This document shows positions 1 to 7,911 of a stretch of 64,000 nucleotides of DNA, one piece after another; the stretch's first letter is position 1, and each line of letters starts with the position of its first letter. A program made the position numbers and the translations under genes. The notes under the pieces are model-generated. The model did not search any database and was not told where the DNA came from. It saw only the letters and a program-made list of their open reading frames with translations. The stretch spans positions 1 through 64,000 of the forward strand of contig NZ_JBHZRU010000014.1 in NCBI RefSeq assembly GCF_043641925.1. The letters are read 5' to 3'. This stretch comes from Paenisporosarcina quisquiliarum_A (GTDB taxonomy: Bacteria; Bacillota; Bacilli; Bacillales_A; Planococcaceae).

Positions 1-24
1 TGTGAGAGTAGGACGTCGCTAGGC
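1..24 (+). rRNA. rrf: 5S rRNA, 3' end only
   Basis: The first bases read TGTGAGAGTAGGACGTCGCT and then AGGC. This matches the conserved 3' strand of helix I and loop A-proximal region at the end of Bacillales 5S rRNA. A rho-independent terminator follows within about 10 bases, as at the end of an rrn operon. The rest of the gene and the 23S/16S genes lie left of the window. The exact 3' end is approximate. Confidence 0.75.
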
Positions 25-30
25 ACTAAG

Positions 31-60
31 AAATCAGTACCGAGAGGTACTGGTTTTTTT
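31..60 (+). terminator. rrn operon terminator
   Basis: The arms CAGTACC (35-41) and GGTACTG (46-52) form a perfect 7-bp stem around a GAGA loop. Upstream A residues pair with part of the following T tract and extend it. The run of seven T residues makes it a classic intrinsic terminator for the 5S rRNA that ends just before it. Confidence 0.85.
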
Positions 61-100
61 GTGTTCTTTTTTAGGTTGAGCGTAGTAGGGGATATCGTGT

Positions 101-226
101 CATTCTTCATTTCGCGGGTGGTATTCAAGGATTGGCAGATCGTATTCTCCATTTGGACAGTGTTATTCTAGATTTCGAATGGCCTATTCTAGGATTCGAG
201 CATCCCATTCTAAAATTCACGAATTC
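101..226. repeat. 21-bp tandem repeat array 1 (six units)
   Basis: Units start at 101, 122, 143, 164, 185 and 206. Each begins YATTC(T/A) followed by a partly conserved ATTC/ATTT core, for example TATTCTAGATTTCGAATGG. The first unit (TTTCGCGGGTGG) and the last unit (TAAAATTCACG) are the best conserved between arrays and act as fixed ends. Arrays 2 and 3 in this window share the unit order. Confidence 0.85.
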
Positions 227-250
227 CAAACAATTGAACGCGCAAGAATG

Positions 251-280
251 GTGTCAGTTGGCTCACCAACTGACACGTTT
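251..280 (+). terminator. strong hairpin at the end of repeat copy 1
   Basis: GTGTCAGTTGG (251-261) and CCAACTGACAC (266-276) pair perfectly over 11 bp around a CTCA loop and are followed by GTTTT. It resembles an intrinsic terminator, but no gene is seen upstream other than the already terminated rrn operon. It could be a backup terminator or simply part of the repeat. Confidence 0.55.
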
Positions 281-358
281 TCTGTTGGTGAGGTCTGTTT
301 TACTGTATCAATTGCATTAATATTTATAGTTTTTTAGATATAGAGTGGTCCAAAAATA

Positions 359-484
359 CATTCTCCATTTCGCGGGTGGTATTCAAGGATTGGATGAGGG
401 TATTCTCCATTTGGCCGGTGCTATTCTAGCATTCGCATGGGCTATTCAAGGATTCGGGCATCCCATTCTAAAATTCACGATTAT
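359..484. repeat. 21-bp tandem repeat array 2 (six units)
   Basis: Units start at 359, 380, 401, 422, 443 and 464, with the same period, order and end units as array 1. Internal units differ between arrays at the variable 3' part of each unit. This suggests divergence after duplication of the whole block, not slippage. Confidence 0.85.
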
Positions 485-508
485 CAAACAATTTAACGCG
501 CAAGAATG

Positions 509-539
509 GTGTCAGTTGGCTCACCAACTGACACGTTTT
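509..539 (+). terminator. strong hairpin at the end of repeat copy 2
   Basis: This is the same 11-bp stem and CTCA loop as in copy 1 (arms 509-519 and 524-534), followed by GTTTTC. The exact conservation of both arms and loop while the flanking repeats diverged suggests selection on the hairpin or a recent conversion event. Confidence 0.55.
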
Positions 540-680
540 CTGTTTGTGGTTCTGTCTTTATCGGGACATAGAATCTCTTAACTTAAAAGTAATAAAATAT
601 TTTTAACGATTATGAAACTACCAGAAAACTTTGCTTCATACACTGTCTAAGAAGTTAGATAGTTAAAGGAGCTAAGAATT

Positions 681-1817
681 ATGAACTCATACCAAAACAT
701 GACCATCATATTAATTTTTGCCATGTGCATCATTTTATGGCCTAACCAAGGACATGCTACTGCCGAATCAAACCGTTTTGTCGCTTTGCATGATCGAATG
801 TTACATTTTGAAAAAGGAGAAGTTCAAATTGTAAATGGACAGATGATTGTTCCTTTTGAAAAAATGGCACAATATTTATACGCTGACATTGTGAAAACAG
901 AAGATCAACTTAAAGTAACTAAAAATGGGACATCCATAGTATATGTTTACAACACAAAAGAAACGTTTGTTAATGAAGTCATCGAAGAGACGAATGCCAT
1001 TCAAATGATGAATGATGTTCTTTATATACCTATCCGTTTTCTTGGGGAAGTAACAGGTTTTAATGTTGAGTATATGTCTTCTATTTTAACTGCGAGACTT
1101 ACTTCAGAAACCTATCCTCATATTAGTAACCAAGATTTTATTAATAAAGTCGTAAAAGATCGGAAACCACCAGTGCCTGTACCTTCAGATAAGCCAATAG
1201 TGTATTTAACTTTTGATGATGGACCAAACCGTTATACGAGTGTTCATCTACAAATTTTAAGAGAATACAAAGTTAAGGGGACATTCTTTTTTATTGGGGA
1301 GGATGTTCAAAGACACCCTTCTATAGCGAGTCAAACATTTTTAGATGGTCATTATCTAGGCCTTCACAGTATGACACATGAAAAAAAGAAGGTGTACGCG
1401 AATGCAGGGGCATTCATGAAAGAAATGCAAACGGAAAATGGTCTGCTGAAGAAATTGACAGGTCATACATCTACTTTGGTTCGTGCTCCTTATGGTAGTA
1501 CTCCTCATGTGACATCATCTATGCGTGATTTGTTAAAGAGGAATGGTTATAAAATGTGGGACTGGGACGTGGATACAGTTGATTGGAAGATTAAAGAGGA
1601 TAACTATCAACAAATTGTAAAGAATGTACAAGTTGGGGTTGAGAAAGCTAGACTAGCAAAAGATAAACAAATCGTCGTATTGCTTCATGATCGGCCGCAG
1701 ACAAATAAGGCTTTGCCACAAATCATTGAATGGCTAAAGAAACAGGGATATCCGATTCAACGGTATAGTCCGGAATTACATGTTAGTCAAAACTTTTGGA
1801 GAGATCAGGACCTTTAA
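681..1817 (+). CDS. secreted polysaccharide deacetylase with N-terminal copper-amine-oxidase-like domain
   Basis: The enzyme is predicted to deacetylate N-acetylated cell-wall sugars (peptidoglycan GlcNAc/MurNAc or chitin-like polymers) outside the cell. A signal peptide covers about residues 1-27. A copper-amine-oxidase N-terminal-like (stalk) domain follows at about 35-150, and a NodB domain at about 170-370. The metal and catalytic motifs are intact: TFDDGPN near 177, the HSMTH metal histidines near 229, RAPYGS near 267 and LLHDRP near 333. The ATG is preceded by AAAGGAG. The gene stands alone between the rrn-linked repeats and a convergent terminator. The family is common in Bacillales; whether the substrate is peptidoglycan or another polymer cannot be told. 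Confidence 0.88.
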   Translation: MNSYQNMTIILIFAMCIILWPNQGHATAESNRFVALHDRMLHFEKGEVQIVNGQMIVPFEKMAQYLYADIVKTEDQLKVTKNGTSIVYVYNTKETFVNEVIEETNAIQMMNDVLYIPIRFLGEVTGFNVEYMSSILTARLTSETYPHISNQDFINKVVKDRKPPVPVPSDKPIVYLTFDDGPNRYTSVHLQILREYKVKGTFFFIGEDVQRHPSIASQTFLDGHYLGLHSMTHEKKKVYANAGAFMKEMQTENGLLKKLTGHTSTLVRAPYGSTPHVTSSMRDLLKRNGYKMWDWDVDTVDWKIKEDNYQQIVKNVQVGVEKARLAKDKQIVVLLHDRPQTNKALPQIIEWLKKQGYPIQRYSPELHVSQNFWRDQDL

Positions 1818-1823
1818 AAGCCA

Positions 1824-1873
1824 AAATGATGCAGGGGAACGTTCATCAAATAAAAGTTCCCTGCATCATTTTA
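1824..1873. terminator. bidirectional terminator between the deacetylase gene and mtnE
   Basis: AATGATGCAGGGGAAC pairs with GTTCCCTGCATCATT across a 15-base loop. A runs on one side and T runs on the other make it usable from both convergent genes. Its right arm abuts the mtnE stop codon. Confidence 0.8.
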
Positions 1874-3037
1874 TTAAAAAATTCCTAATTTCTCAATCCG
1901 TTCAACCGCTTTTACTAATCGGTTTTCATCCACTAGCAATCCTACACGAATATACCCTTCACCAAATTCACCGAAGCCATTTCCTGGGGCTACTGCTACA
2001 TCAGCTTCTTCTAAAAGTTTGTCTGCAAACTCTTGGCTTGTGTATTCGTTTGGAACAGGTAACCACGCAAAAAATGACCCTTTAGGGGCTACTACTTCCC
2101 ATCCAATCTTTTGACAGGCGTTAATAAAGACATTTCTTCGACTTTCATATAGTTCCACTAGTGCGGTAACGTTTACTTGATGATTACTTAAAGCGGTCAC
2201 TGCGGCATGTTGGATTGCTGGAAATAGACTAACGAATAGATGATCTTGAATCACATTCAAGGCTTCGATCATTTCTTTATTTCCTACGGCAAAACCGACT
2301 CTCCAACCAGCCATATTATAGGTTTTGGACAATGTATACATTTCAATACCGATATCTTTTGCGCCTTCTGCTTGCAAGAAACTGATGGGCTTTTCACCCT
2401 CAAATCCAATGGCTCCATAAGCGAAATCATGAGAAACTGCGATATCATTTTCTTTGGCAAATGCTACTGTTTTATTGAAAAATTCAAGGTCTGCTGTAGC
2501 TCCTGTTGGGTTGTTTGGGTAGTTCAAGTACATCAGTTTTGCACGCTCTTTGCTTTCGTCAGAAATTGCATTGTAATCAGGTAAAAAGTGGTTTTTTGCA
2601 ACGAGTGGTAACGTTTCATATTGGACATCTGCCAAGACAACGCCAGACAAATAATCTGGGTAACCTGGGTCCGGTAGCAACATTAAATCCCCGGGGTTTA
2701 ATACCGCCATCGGCAGTTCGACAAGACCAATTTTCGTGCCAAATAAAATCGCTACTTCTGTAGAAGGATCGATATCGACATTGTATTCTCTTTTATAAAA
2801 TGCAGCTGCCGCTTCTTTAAATTCACTAATTCCTCTGAAAGGTGAATATTTATGTGATAACGGGTTCTCTGCAGACTCTTGAAGGGCTTTTACGATATGT
2901 GGAGGAGTCGGTTGGTCTGGATTTCCTTGACCCAGGTTAATGACATCGCGTCCTTCTGCCACTGCTGCACCTACTTTTTGAACAAGTGAAGCAAAAAATT
3001 GTGGAGGCAATTGTTGTAGTTTATTTGATAGTTTCAT
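1874..3037 (-). CDS. mtnE: aminotransferase of methionine salvage (MtnE-like)
   Basis: This is a class I/II PLP-dependent aminotransferase of 387 residues. It probably transaminates 2-keto-4-methylthiobutyrate to methionine, the last step of methylthioadenosine salvage. Family motifs include the N-terminal NLGQGNPDQPTPP, LNYPNNPTGA near residue 170, and the PLP lysine in SKTYNMAGWR near 236. It is divergent from mtnU, its partner in the Bacillus salvage cluster, with about 85 bp between the starts and no S-box there. Sequence-similar enzymes include LL-diaminopimelate and other aminotransferases. The assignment rests on similarity to B. subtilis MtnE and on the mtnU neighbour. Confidence 0.75.
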   Translation of the reverse strand: MKLSNKLQQLPPQFFASLVQKVGAAVAEGRDVINLGQGNPDQPTPPHIVKALQESAENPLSHKYSPFRGISEFKEAAAAFYKREYNVDIDPSTEVAILFGTKIGLVELPMAVLNPGDLMLLPDPGYPDYLSGVVLADVQYETLPLVAKNHFLPDYNAISDESKERAKLMYLNYPNNPTGATADLEFFNKTVAFAKENDIAVSHDFAYGAIGFEGEKPISFLQAEGAKDIGIEMYTLSKTYNMAGWRVGFAVGNKEMIEALNVIQDHLFVSLFPAIQHAAVTALSNHQVNVTALVELYESRRNVFINACQKIGWEVVAPKGSFFAWLPVPNEYTSQEFADKLLEEADVAVAPGNGFGEFGEGYIRVGLLVDENRLVKAVERIEKLGIF

Positions 3038-3122
3038 GATTTTTCCTCATTTTCTGAAATAGTTGCAATCATCAGCCAAATCTTATAATCTTTTCTTTAT
3101 CTTGTCTATAGGTGGTGTACTC

Positions 3123-3920
3123 ATGAAAATCGCTTGCATTCAGCTCGACATTGAGTTTGGAGAACCTAAAAAAAATTTTCACAAGGTTCAAACATTGATC
3201 GAACAAGTGGCAAAAGAAGGTGCAGAGTTAGTTGTTTTACCAGAAATGTGGAATACCGCCTATGCGTTAACCGAATTAGAAGAGCTAGCTGATCGTGAAG
3301 GAGAACAAACAAAACAATACCTGTCTGAGCTAGCTATAAAACACCATATTCATATTGTGGGAGGATCGGTTTCCACAAAAAAAGGTGACCGGTTTTATAA
3401 CACGATGTATGTATATACCAACAAAGGAGAGCTTGTCGCGGATTATGACAAAGCTCATTTGTTCCGATTGATGGATGAACATCTGTATTTACATGCTGGG
3501 AATAAAGATAATTTATTTTCTCTAGGTTCTATACGTGCAAGTGGCGTAATATGCTATGATATTCGATTTCCTGAATGGCTTAGAGCACACGCTTTAGCAG
3601 GTGCTGACGTGATATTTGTCCCAGCACAATGGCCAGAATCTCGAATTGACCATTGGAAACTACTTCTTCAAGCCCGAGCAATTGAAAATCAGTGTTTTGT
3701 CATTGCAGTAAATCGTATTGGGCAGGACCCCAACAACCGATTTAATGGGCAGTCGATGGTTATTGCACCTTGGGGTAAAATCTTATGGATTGGTGGTGAA
3801 CGTGAAGAGTATGCACTAATTGATGTGGATTTTTCTGAAGTAGAAGAAGTGCGTCAACGAATCCCTGTTTTCGAAGATCGAAGACCGACTCTTTACAAAC
3901 CCCTTTTTGAAAATGAATAA
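3123..3920 (+). CDS. mtnU: carbon-nitrogen hydrolase, nitrilase family (MtnU-like omega-amidase)
   Basis: The 265-residue protein spans one nitrilase-fold domain. The catalytic triad is visible as Glu in LVVLPEMWN, Lys in YDKAHLF and Cys in SGVICYDIRFPEW. B. subtilis MtnU sits in the methionine-salvage cluster and is thought to act as an omega-amidase on the 2-oxo acid amide formed when glutamine is the amino donor for MtnE. The divergent mtnE supports that role. An upstream in-frame start exists at 3063, but the ATG at 3123 has GGTGG placed before it and begins with the typical family start MKIACIQLD. Confidence 0.8.
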   Translation: MKIACIQLDIEFGEPKKNFHKVQTLIEQVAKEGAELVVLPEMWNTAYALTELEELADREGEQTKQYLSELAIKHHIHIVGGSVSTKKGDRFYNTMYVYTNKGELVADYDKAHLFRLMDEHLYLHAGNKDNLFSLGSIRASGVICYDIRFPEWLRAHALAGADVIFVPAQWPESRIDHWKLLLQARAIENQCFVIAVNRIGQDPNNRFNGQSMVIAPWGKILWIGGEREEYALIDVDFSEVEEVRQRIPVFEDRRPTLYKPLFENE

Positions 3921-3938
3921 AGTATTTTCAAAAAACAA

Positions 3939-3967
3939 TTGACACCTTTATAAAAACATCGTAAGAT
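3939..3967 (+). promoter_or_regulatory. sigma-A promoter of the metNIQ operon
   Basis: TTGACA (3939-3944), a 17-base spacer and TAAGAT (3962-3967) make a near-consensus sigma-A promoter. Transcription would start around 3974, ahead of the SAM riboswitch. Confidence 0.75.
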
Positions 3968-4002
3968 TTAGTTCGAAACACAAAACAATTACATATTGGA
4001 AA

Positions 4003-4105
4003 TTATCAAGAGAGACCGAGGGATAGGCCCTATGACGTCCAGCAACCCCCAACAGATGTTGGGAAGGTGCCAATTCCTACAGAATGAACTCATTCTGAAA
4101 GATAA
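4003..4105 (+). promoter_or_regulatory. SAM-I (S-box) riboswitch aptamer
   Basis: The aptamer shows the conserved S-box segments: TTATCAAGAG, GAGGGATAGGCCCTATGA, CCAGCAACC, and GGAAGGTGCCAAT. TTATC closes with GATAA at 4101 to form P1. It precedes a terminator and then metN, so SAM binding should terminate transcription and turn off methionine uptake. Confidence 0.95.
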
Positions 4106-4122
4106 ACCAAAATCCATTTTTC

Positions 4123-4155
4123 GGTGCCTCTTTCATGATGAAAGGGGTATTTTTT
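4123..4155 (+). terminator. SAM riboswitch terminator
   Basis: GGTGCCTCTTTC pairs with GAAAGGGGTATT over about 12 bp including G-U pairs and is followed by six T residues. This is the expression platform between the aptamer and metN. Confidence 0.85.
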
Positions 4156-4176
4156 ATGCTCAAAAAGGAGATTGCC

Positions 4177-5190
4177 ATGATACATATTGAGAATTTATCT
4201 AAAGAATACAAAACGAAAAAAGGAACGGTATTAGGAGTAGATCAAGTCAATCTTTCCATAACCGAAGGCGAAGTATTTGGGATTGTGGGTTATTCGGGAG
4301 CCGGTAAAAGTTCGCTTCTTAGGTGTATTAACCTACTTGAACAACCAACCAGTGGAAGTATTATGGTAAACGGTCGAGATTTAACGAAATTAAAAGGAGA
4401 AAATCTACGGAACGCAAGATTAAAGATCGGTATGATTTTTCAGCACTTTTATTTAATTAGTCAAAAGACGGTTGGTGAGAATATTGCGTTCGCATTAAAA
4501 GCGGCAAACACCCCAAGAAGAGAAATTAAATCACGTGTTTTGGAACTGCTTGAAATGGTTGGGTTAACAGAAAAAAAGGATGTGTACCCAGCCCAGTTAA
4601 GTGGTGGACAAAAGCAACGAGTGGGAATTGCTCGAGCACTGGCTAATAATCCAACTGTTCTGTTGTGTGATGAGGCTACTTCAGCACTCGATCCAAACAC
4701 CACCTTATCGATTTTACGTTTACTTAAAAAGATTAATCGAGAGTTAAACATCACAATTGTACTCATTACGCATGAAATGAATGTGGTGAAAGAAATTTGT
4801 GATCGAATGGCTGTCATGCAGGATGGTCGAGTTGTTGAAGAAGGCTCAGTTTATGAAATTTTCTCAAACCCACAAGCTGAATTGACAAAAGAGTTCATTA
4901 GCAGTGTGGTGTCGTTTGAAGTTCCTGAAGCCATCTTAAATAAAGTCACAGGAAGTATTATCAAAGTTTTATTTAAAGGAAATGTGGCTGGAGAAGGTGT
5001 CATTTCGGATACAGTTCAGCAGTTTGATGTACGAGGGAATTTCTTGCATGGCGCGATTGAATATATTCAGGAAGTTCCACTCGGTTTGTTTTTGATGGAA
5101 CTTCAAGGTCATCCGGCAAACATCAATCGATCGATTAGTTATATGGAAGGCCGAGGGGCTTTAGTGGAGGTGATTCGTAATGGGCATTGA
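4177..5190 (+). CDS. metN: methionine ABC transporter ATP-binding protein
   Basis: MetN powers uptake of D/L-methionine with MetI and the lipoprotein MetQ. The 337-residue protein has Walker A GYSGAGKSS near residue 37, the signature LSGGQKQR near 139, Walker B LLCDEATSALDP near 161, and a C-terminal NIL/ACT-like domain (about 260-337) that binds methionine and trans-inhibits transport in characterised homologues. An in-frame start lies upstream at 4135, inside the terminator. The ATG at 4177 is preferred because AAAAAGGAG sits 6 bases before it. It is the first gene after the SAM riboswitch and overlaps metI. Confidence 0.95.
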   Translation: MIHIENLSKEYKTKKGTVLGVDQVNLSITEGEVFGIVGYSGAGKSSLLRCINLLEQPTSGSIMVNGRDLTKLKGENLRNARLKIGMIFQHFYLISQKTVGENIAFALKAANTPRREIKSRVLELLEMVGLTEKKDVYPAQLSGGQKQRVGIARALANNPTVLLCDEATSALDPNTTLSILRLLKKINRELNITIVLITHEMNVVKEICDRMAVMQDGRVVEEGSVYEIFSNPQAELTKEFISSVVSFEVPEAILNKVTGSIIKVLFKGNVAGEGVISDTVQQFDVRGNFLHGAIEYIQEVPLGLFLMELQGHPANINRSISYMEGRGALVEVIRNGH

Positions 5191-5851
5191 TATCCAACAT
5201 GTTATTGAAATGTGGCCAGATATTTTAAAAGCTTTTAACCAAACACTTTACATGATTGGTGTTTCACTGACTGTTGCGATTGTCATTGGATTACCGCTTG
5301 GGATCGTGCTATTCATAACGGATAAGGGATTGATATTAGAAAACCGATTTTTGAAATCAACACTTGGCTTTATCGTGAACCTAATCCGTTCGATTCCATT
5401 TATTATTTTGTTGGTCGCGCTGCTTCCTTTAACTCAGATAATTGTCGGCTCTAAGATTGGACCTGAAGCAGCAAGCGTTTCGTTATCAGTTGCTGCTATT
5501 CCATTCTTTGCACGGATCGTAGAAACATCGTTACGTGAAATCGATAAGGGAGTTATTGAAGCCGCTGTAGCTGTAGGTGCAACACCTTGGATGATTATCA
5601 AAGATGTTTTATTGCCCGAAGCCAAATCGAGTATTGTGCAAGGAATTACGATGACCATTATTAGTCTTGTTGCTTACTCAGCAATGGCAGGTGTAGTAGG
5701 TGGAGGTGGAATTGGTGACTTAGCGATTCGTTTTGGCTATTACCGATACGACGATACCATCATGATTGTGACGGTTGTGATTTTAATTGTTCTCGTTCAA
5801 ATCGTTCAACAACTGGGTGATTGGACGTCTAAAGCAATAGATAAAAGATAA
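5180..5851 (+). CDS. metI: methionine ABC transporter permease
   Basis: The 223-residue inner-membrane permease has about five transmembrane helices and the BPD_transp_1 fold. The cytoplasmic coupling loop that contacts MetN is visible around EAAVAVGATPWMIIKDVLLP. The start overlaps the metN end by 11 bases, with GGAGGTG just upstream, implying translational coupling. Length and motif order match MetI/MetP of Bacillus. Confidence 0.95.
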   Translation: MGIDIQHVIEMWPDILKAFNQTLYMIGVSLTVAIVIGLPLGIVLFITDKGLILENRFLKSTLGFIVNLIRSIPFIILLVALLPLTQIIVGSKIGPEAASVSLSVAAIPFFARIVETSLREIDKGVIEAAVAVGATPWMIIKDVLLPEAKSSIVQGITMTIISLVAYSAMAGVVGGGGIGDLAIRFGYYRYDDTIMIVTVVILIVLVQIVQQLGDWTSKAIDKR

Positions 5852-5869
5852 AAAGGGAGAGATACAGAG

Positions 5870-6703
5870 ATGAAAAAGATTTTATTCACAATGATTTTAC
5901 TAGTTTTAGCTGTAGCGCTTGTAGCATGTGGAGGGAATGACAATGAATCTAAAGGAAATGCAGATAACGACAAATCGGTGAATTTAGGTGGAACAGCCGG
6001 TCCATATAGCGACATGCTTAAACAAGCAATTCAACCAGCTTTAGAAGCAAAAGGGTATGAAGTAAAAATCCATGAATTCAGCGATTATATACAACCAAAT
6101 GTTGCCTTAGAAAGTGGAGATATCGATGCAAATCTCTTCCAGCACTCGATATACTTAGAGAATTTCTCGAAGGAAAATGATATGGATTTGACTGGATTAA
6201 TCACAGTGCCTACTGCACCAATGGGTATTTACTCAAATAAATATGAGTCTATTGATGATATTAAAGATGGTGCGACCATTACTATTCCAAATGATCCTGT
6301 GAATGCAGCGCGTACATTCTTAATTTTACAAGACCATGGGTTAATCGAACTGAATCCAGATGCTGAGCCGTTAACGGTATCCGAAAAAGATATCCAAAAG
6401 AATGTGAAAAACTTAGTGTTCCAACCAATTGAAGCAGGTCAACTACCACGTTCAGTGGATAGTGCTGATCTAGCAGCTGTTCCTGGAAACTTTGCTTTAG
6501 CTGCTGAAATGGATTTACTCGATGCGTTGGTTTTAGAAAACATGCCTGACCAATATCGGAATTTAGTGGCCGTTACAACGGCAAATAAAGATTCGCAGCT
6601 AGCAAAAGATTTAGTGGAAATAGTGGAATCACGAGAATTCGAAGAACTAATTGATGCTGAATTTGAAGGCTTTGGTAAACCAGAGTGGATGAAAAACCGC
6701 TAA
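5870..6703 (+). CDS. metQ: methionine-binding lipoprotein
   Basis: MetQ captures methionine on the outer face of the membrane for MetNI. A lipoprotein signal ends in LVAC with the lipidated Cys at residue 20. An NlpA/MetQ-type periplasmic-binding domain follows, with EFSDYIQPNVALESGDIDAN and NLFQHSIYLENF typical of the family. AAAGGGAGAG precedes the ATG, 18 bp after metI. A dehydrogenase gene follows only 15 bp later in the same transcript. Confidence 0.95.
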   Translation: MKKILFTMILLVLAVALVACGGNDNESKGNADNDKSVNLGGTAGPYSDMLKQAIQPALEAKGYEVKIHEFSDYIQPNVALESGDIDANLFQHSIYLENFSKENDMDLTGLITVPTAPMGIYSNKYESIDDIKDGATITIPNDPVNAARTFLILQDHGLIELNPDAEPLTVSEKDIQKNVKNLVFQPIEAGQLPRSVDSADLAAVPGNFALAAEMDLLDALVLENMPDQYRNLVAVTTANKDSQLAKDLVEIVESREFEELIDAEFEGFGKPEWMKNR

Positions 6704-6718
6704 GAGAGAAGGGCTTTT

Positions 6719-7795
6719 GTGGAAGACATCATAGTTCGAGCAGGACCAGCTGAATATGTATGCACAAGTGGGGTATTAAACCTCCTGGAATTAAAGTTGA
6801 CAGCGAGGGGGATCAAGCGTGTTCTTCTCCTAACAGGTGAACAATCTTGGCAAGCTGCCACCAATTACTTTCCGATCTTAAATGAAGTTATAGTAATACA
6901 CGTCTTTTATAACGGAGAATGTTCATTAAGTGAAATTCGTCGTGTGACCAATTTGGCACGTACTCATGAAGTAGATGCAATTATCGGTGTTGGTGGTGGC
7001 AAAGTACTGGATGTAGTTAAAGCTTCAGCTTACCACAGCCAAACAAAGTCGGTTTTAATTCCAACAATCGCTTCAAACTGTGCGCCTTGGACACCACTTA
7101 GTGTGATTTACACGGATGAAGGTGTGATGACCCATTACGAGGTTTATCCAAAAAGTGTGGATCTGCTTTTAATAGAGCCACTCATTTTAATAAAAGCTCC
7201 TATAGTCTATCTCATCGCGGGAATCGGAGATACACTTGCCAAATGGTATGAAGCTGATGTGCAAATAAGTAAATTAAACGAACTCCCAGTGGCACTCAAA
7301 ATAGCGCATTATTCAGCTAGGTTATGTGCGGATGAAATGTTCGAGTATGCAGAACAAGCGGTTAGTGATACGCAGGAAGAACGACTATCAAACGCATTTA
7401 TCAAGGTTGTTGAATCCATAATTATGTTAGGTGGGATGGTTGGAGGTTATGGTGATAAATTTGGGAGAATTGCTGGTGCTCATTCCATTCATAATGGAAT
7501 AACGGTTGCACCTGAGTCACACGAAGCGCTTCATGGAAGTAAAGTAGCATACGGAATTTTAGTGCAGTTATTATTAGAGAATAAACAAGTTGAACTTAAG
7601 CAATTGATTCCATTTTATCAAGCACTCGGGTTACCTATCTCACTCCAAGATTTAAATATCTCGAATAAGTGGATTGATGAAATTGCACAACTCGCTACAC
7701 GAGAAGAAGAATCTATACACTTCATGAGAGATGAAAAAGTAACCCCTATTGAAGTAGCCGATGTGTTGCGGAAATGGGAAGCTCAATGGTTCTAG
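6719..7795 (+). CDS. iron-containing alcohol dehydrogenase, glycerol-dehydrogenase family
   Basis: This 358-residue NAD(P)-dependent dehydrogenase resembles GldA. The dinucleotide loop is GVGGGKVLDVVK near residue 90. Metal ligands are likely the Asp of GIGDTLAKWYE and the His residues in AGAHSIHNG and HEALHGSK. It starts with GTG, has GAAGGG 5 bases upstream, and follows metQ by 15 bp without a terminator, so it is under S-box control. The substrate is unknown. The position suggests an aldehyde, ketone or polyol made during sulfur-compound metabolism, and it should not be called a glycerol dehydrogenase on sequence alone. Confidence 0.75.
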   Translation: MEDIIVRAGPAEYVCTSGVLNLLELKLTARGIKRVLLLTGEQSWQAATNYFPILNEVIVIHVFYNGECSLSEIRRVTNLARTHEVDAIIGVGGGKVLDVVKASAYHSQTKSVLIPTIASNCAPWTPLSVIYTDEGVMTHYEVYPKSVDLLLIEPLILIKAPIVYLIAGIGDTLAKWYEADVQISKLNELPVALKIAHYSARLCADEMFEYAEQAVSDTQEERLSNAFIKVVESIIMLGGMVGGYGDKFGRIAGAHSIHNGITVAPESHEALHGSKVAYGILVQLLLENKQVELKQLIPFYQALGLPISLQDLNISNKWIDEIAQLATREEESIHFMRDEKVTPIEVADVLRKWEAQWF

Positions 7796-7820
7796 ATCCT
7801 TCATTAATTGAATAAAGTAT

Positions 7821-7852
7821 AAAGCCCGTACAGATTGTGCGGGCTTTTTCTT
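7821..7852 (+). terminator. terminator of the metNIQ operon
   Basis: AAAGCCCG and CGGGCTTT form the stem, with extra pairing of TAC with GTG inside, followed by TTTTTC. It closes the S-box operon after the dehydrogenase gene. Confidence 0.85.
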
Positions 7853-7911
7853 GCTCAATAGCCTATATATCCGTCACAATGACTGTATGAACAAACTTGG
7901 AGGAACAAAAG

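Larger units (their letters stand above)
101..548. repeat. 258-bp tandem duplication behind the rrn terminator
   Basis: Two copies (about 101-290 and 359-548) lie exactly 258 bp apart. Each carries six 21-bp units, then a conserved stretch containing AACGCGCAAGAATG, then the same hairpin. The copies differ by many substitutions inside the 21-bp units but are nearly identical at the hairpin, so the hairpin end is either younger or under constraint. The stretch holds no convincing gene. Short open frames exist in it only because 21 is a multiple of three. Confidence 0.85.

Noticed and set aside
101..484. CRISPR array
   Set aside because: The 21-bp units are tandem and contiguous without unique spacers, and no cas genes are present.
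132..581. Two similar reading frames (62 and 78 residues) with repeating ILxFxxxI-like peptides
   Set aside because: They fall inside the 21-bp arrays and their hairpins. A 21-base period keeps any frame open, and no good ribosome-binding site precedes them.
1780..2763. Plus-strand frames across the mtnE gene
   Set aside because: They run antisense to a clear aminotransferase and cross a terminator.
3037..3123. A third S-box between mtnE and mtnU
   Set aside because: The 85-bp gap is too short and lacks the S-box conserved segments on either strand.
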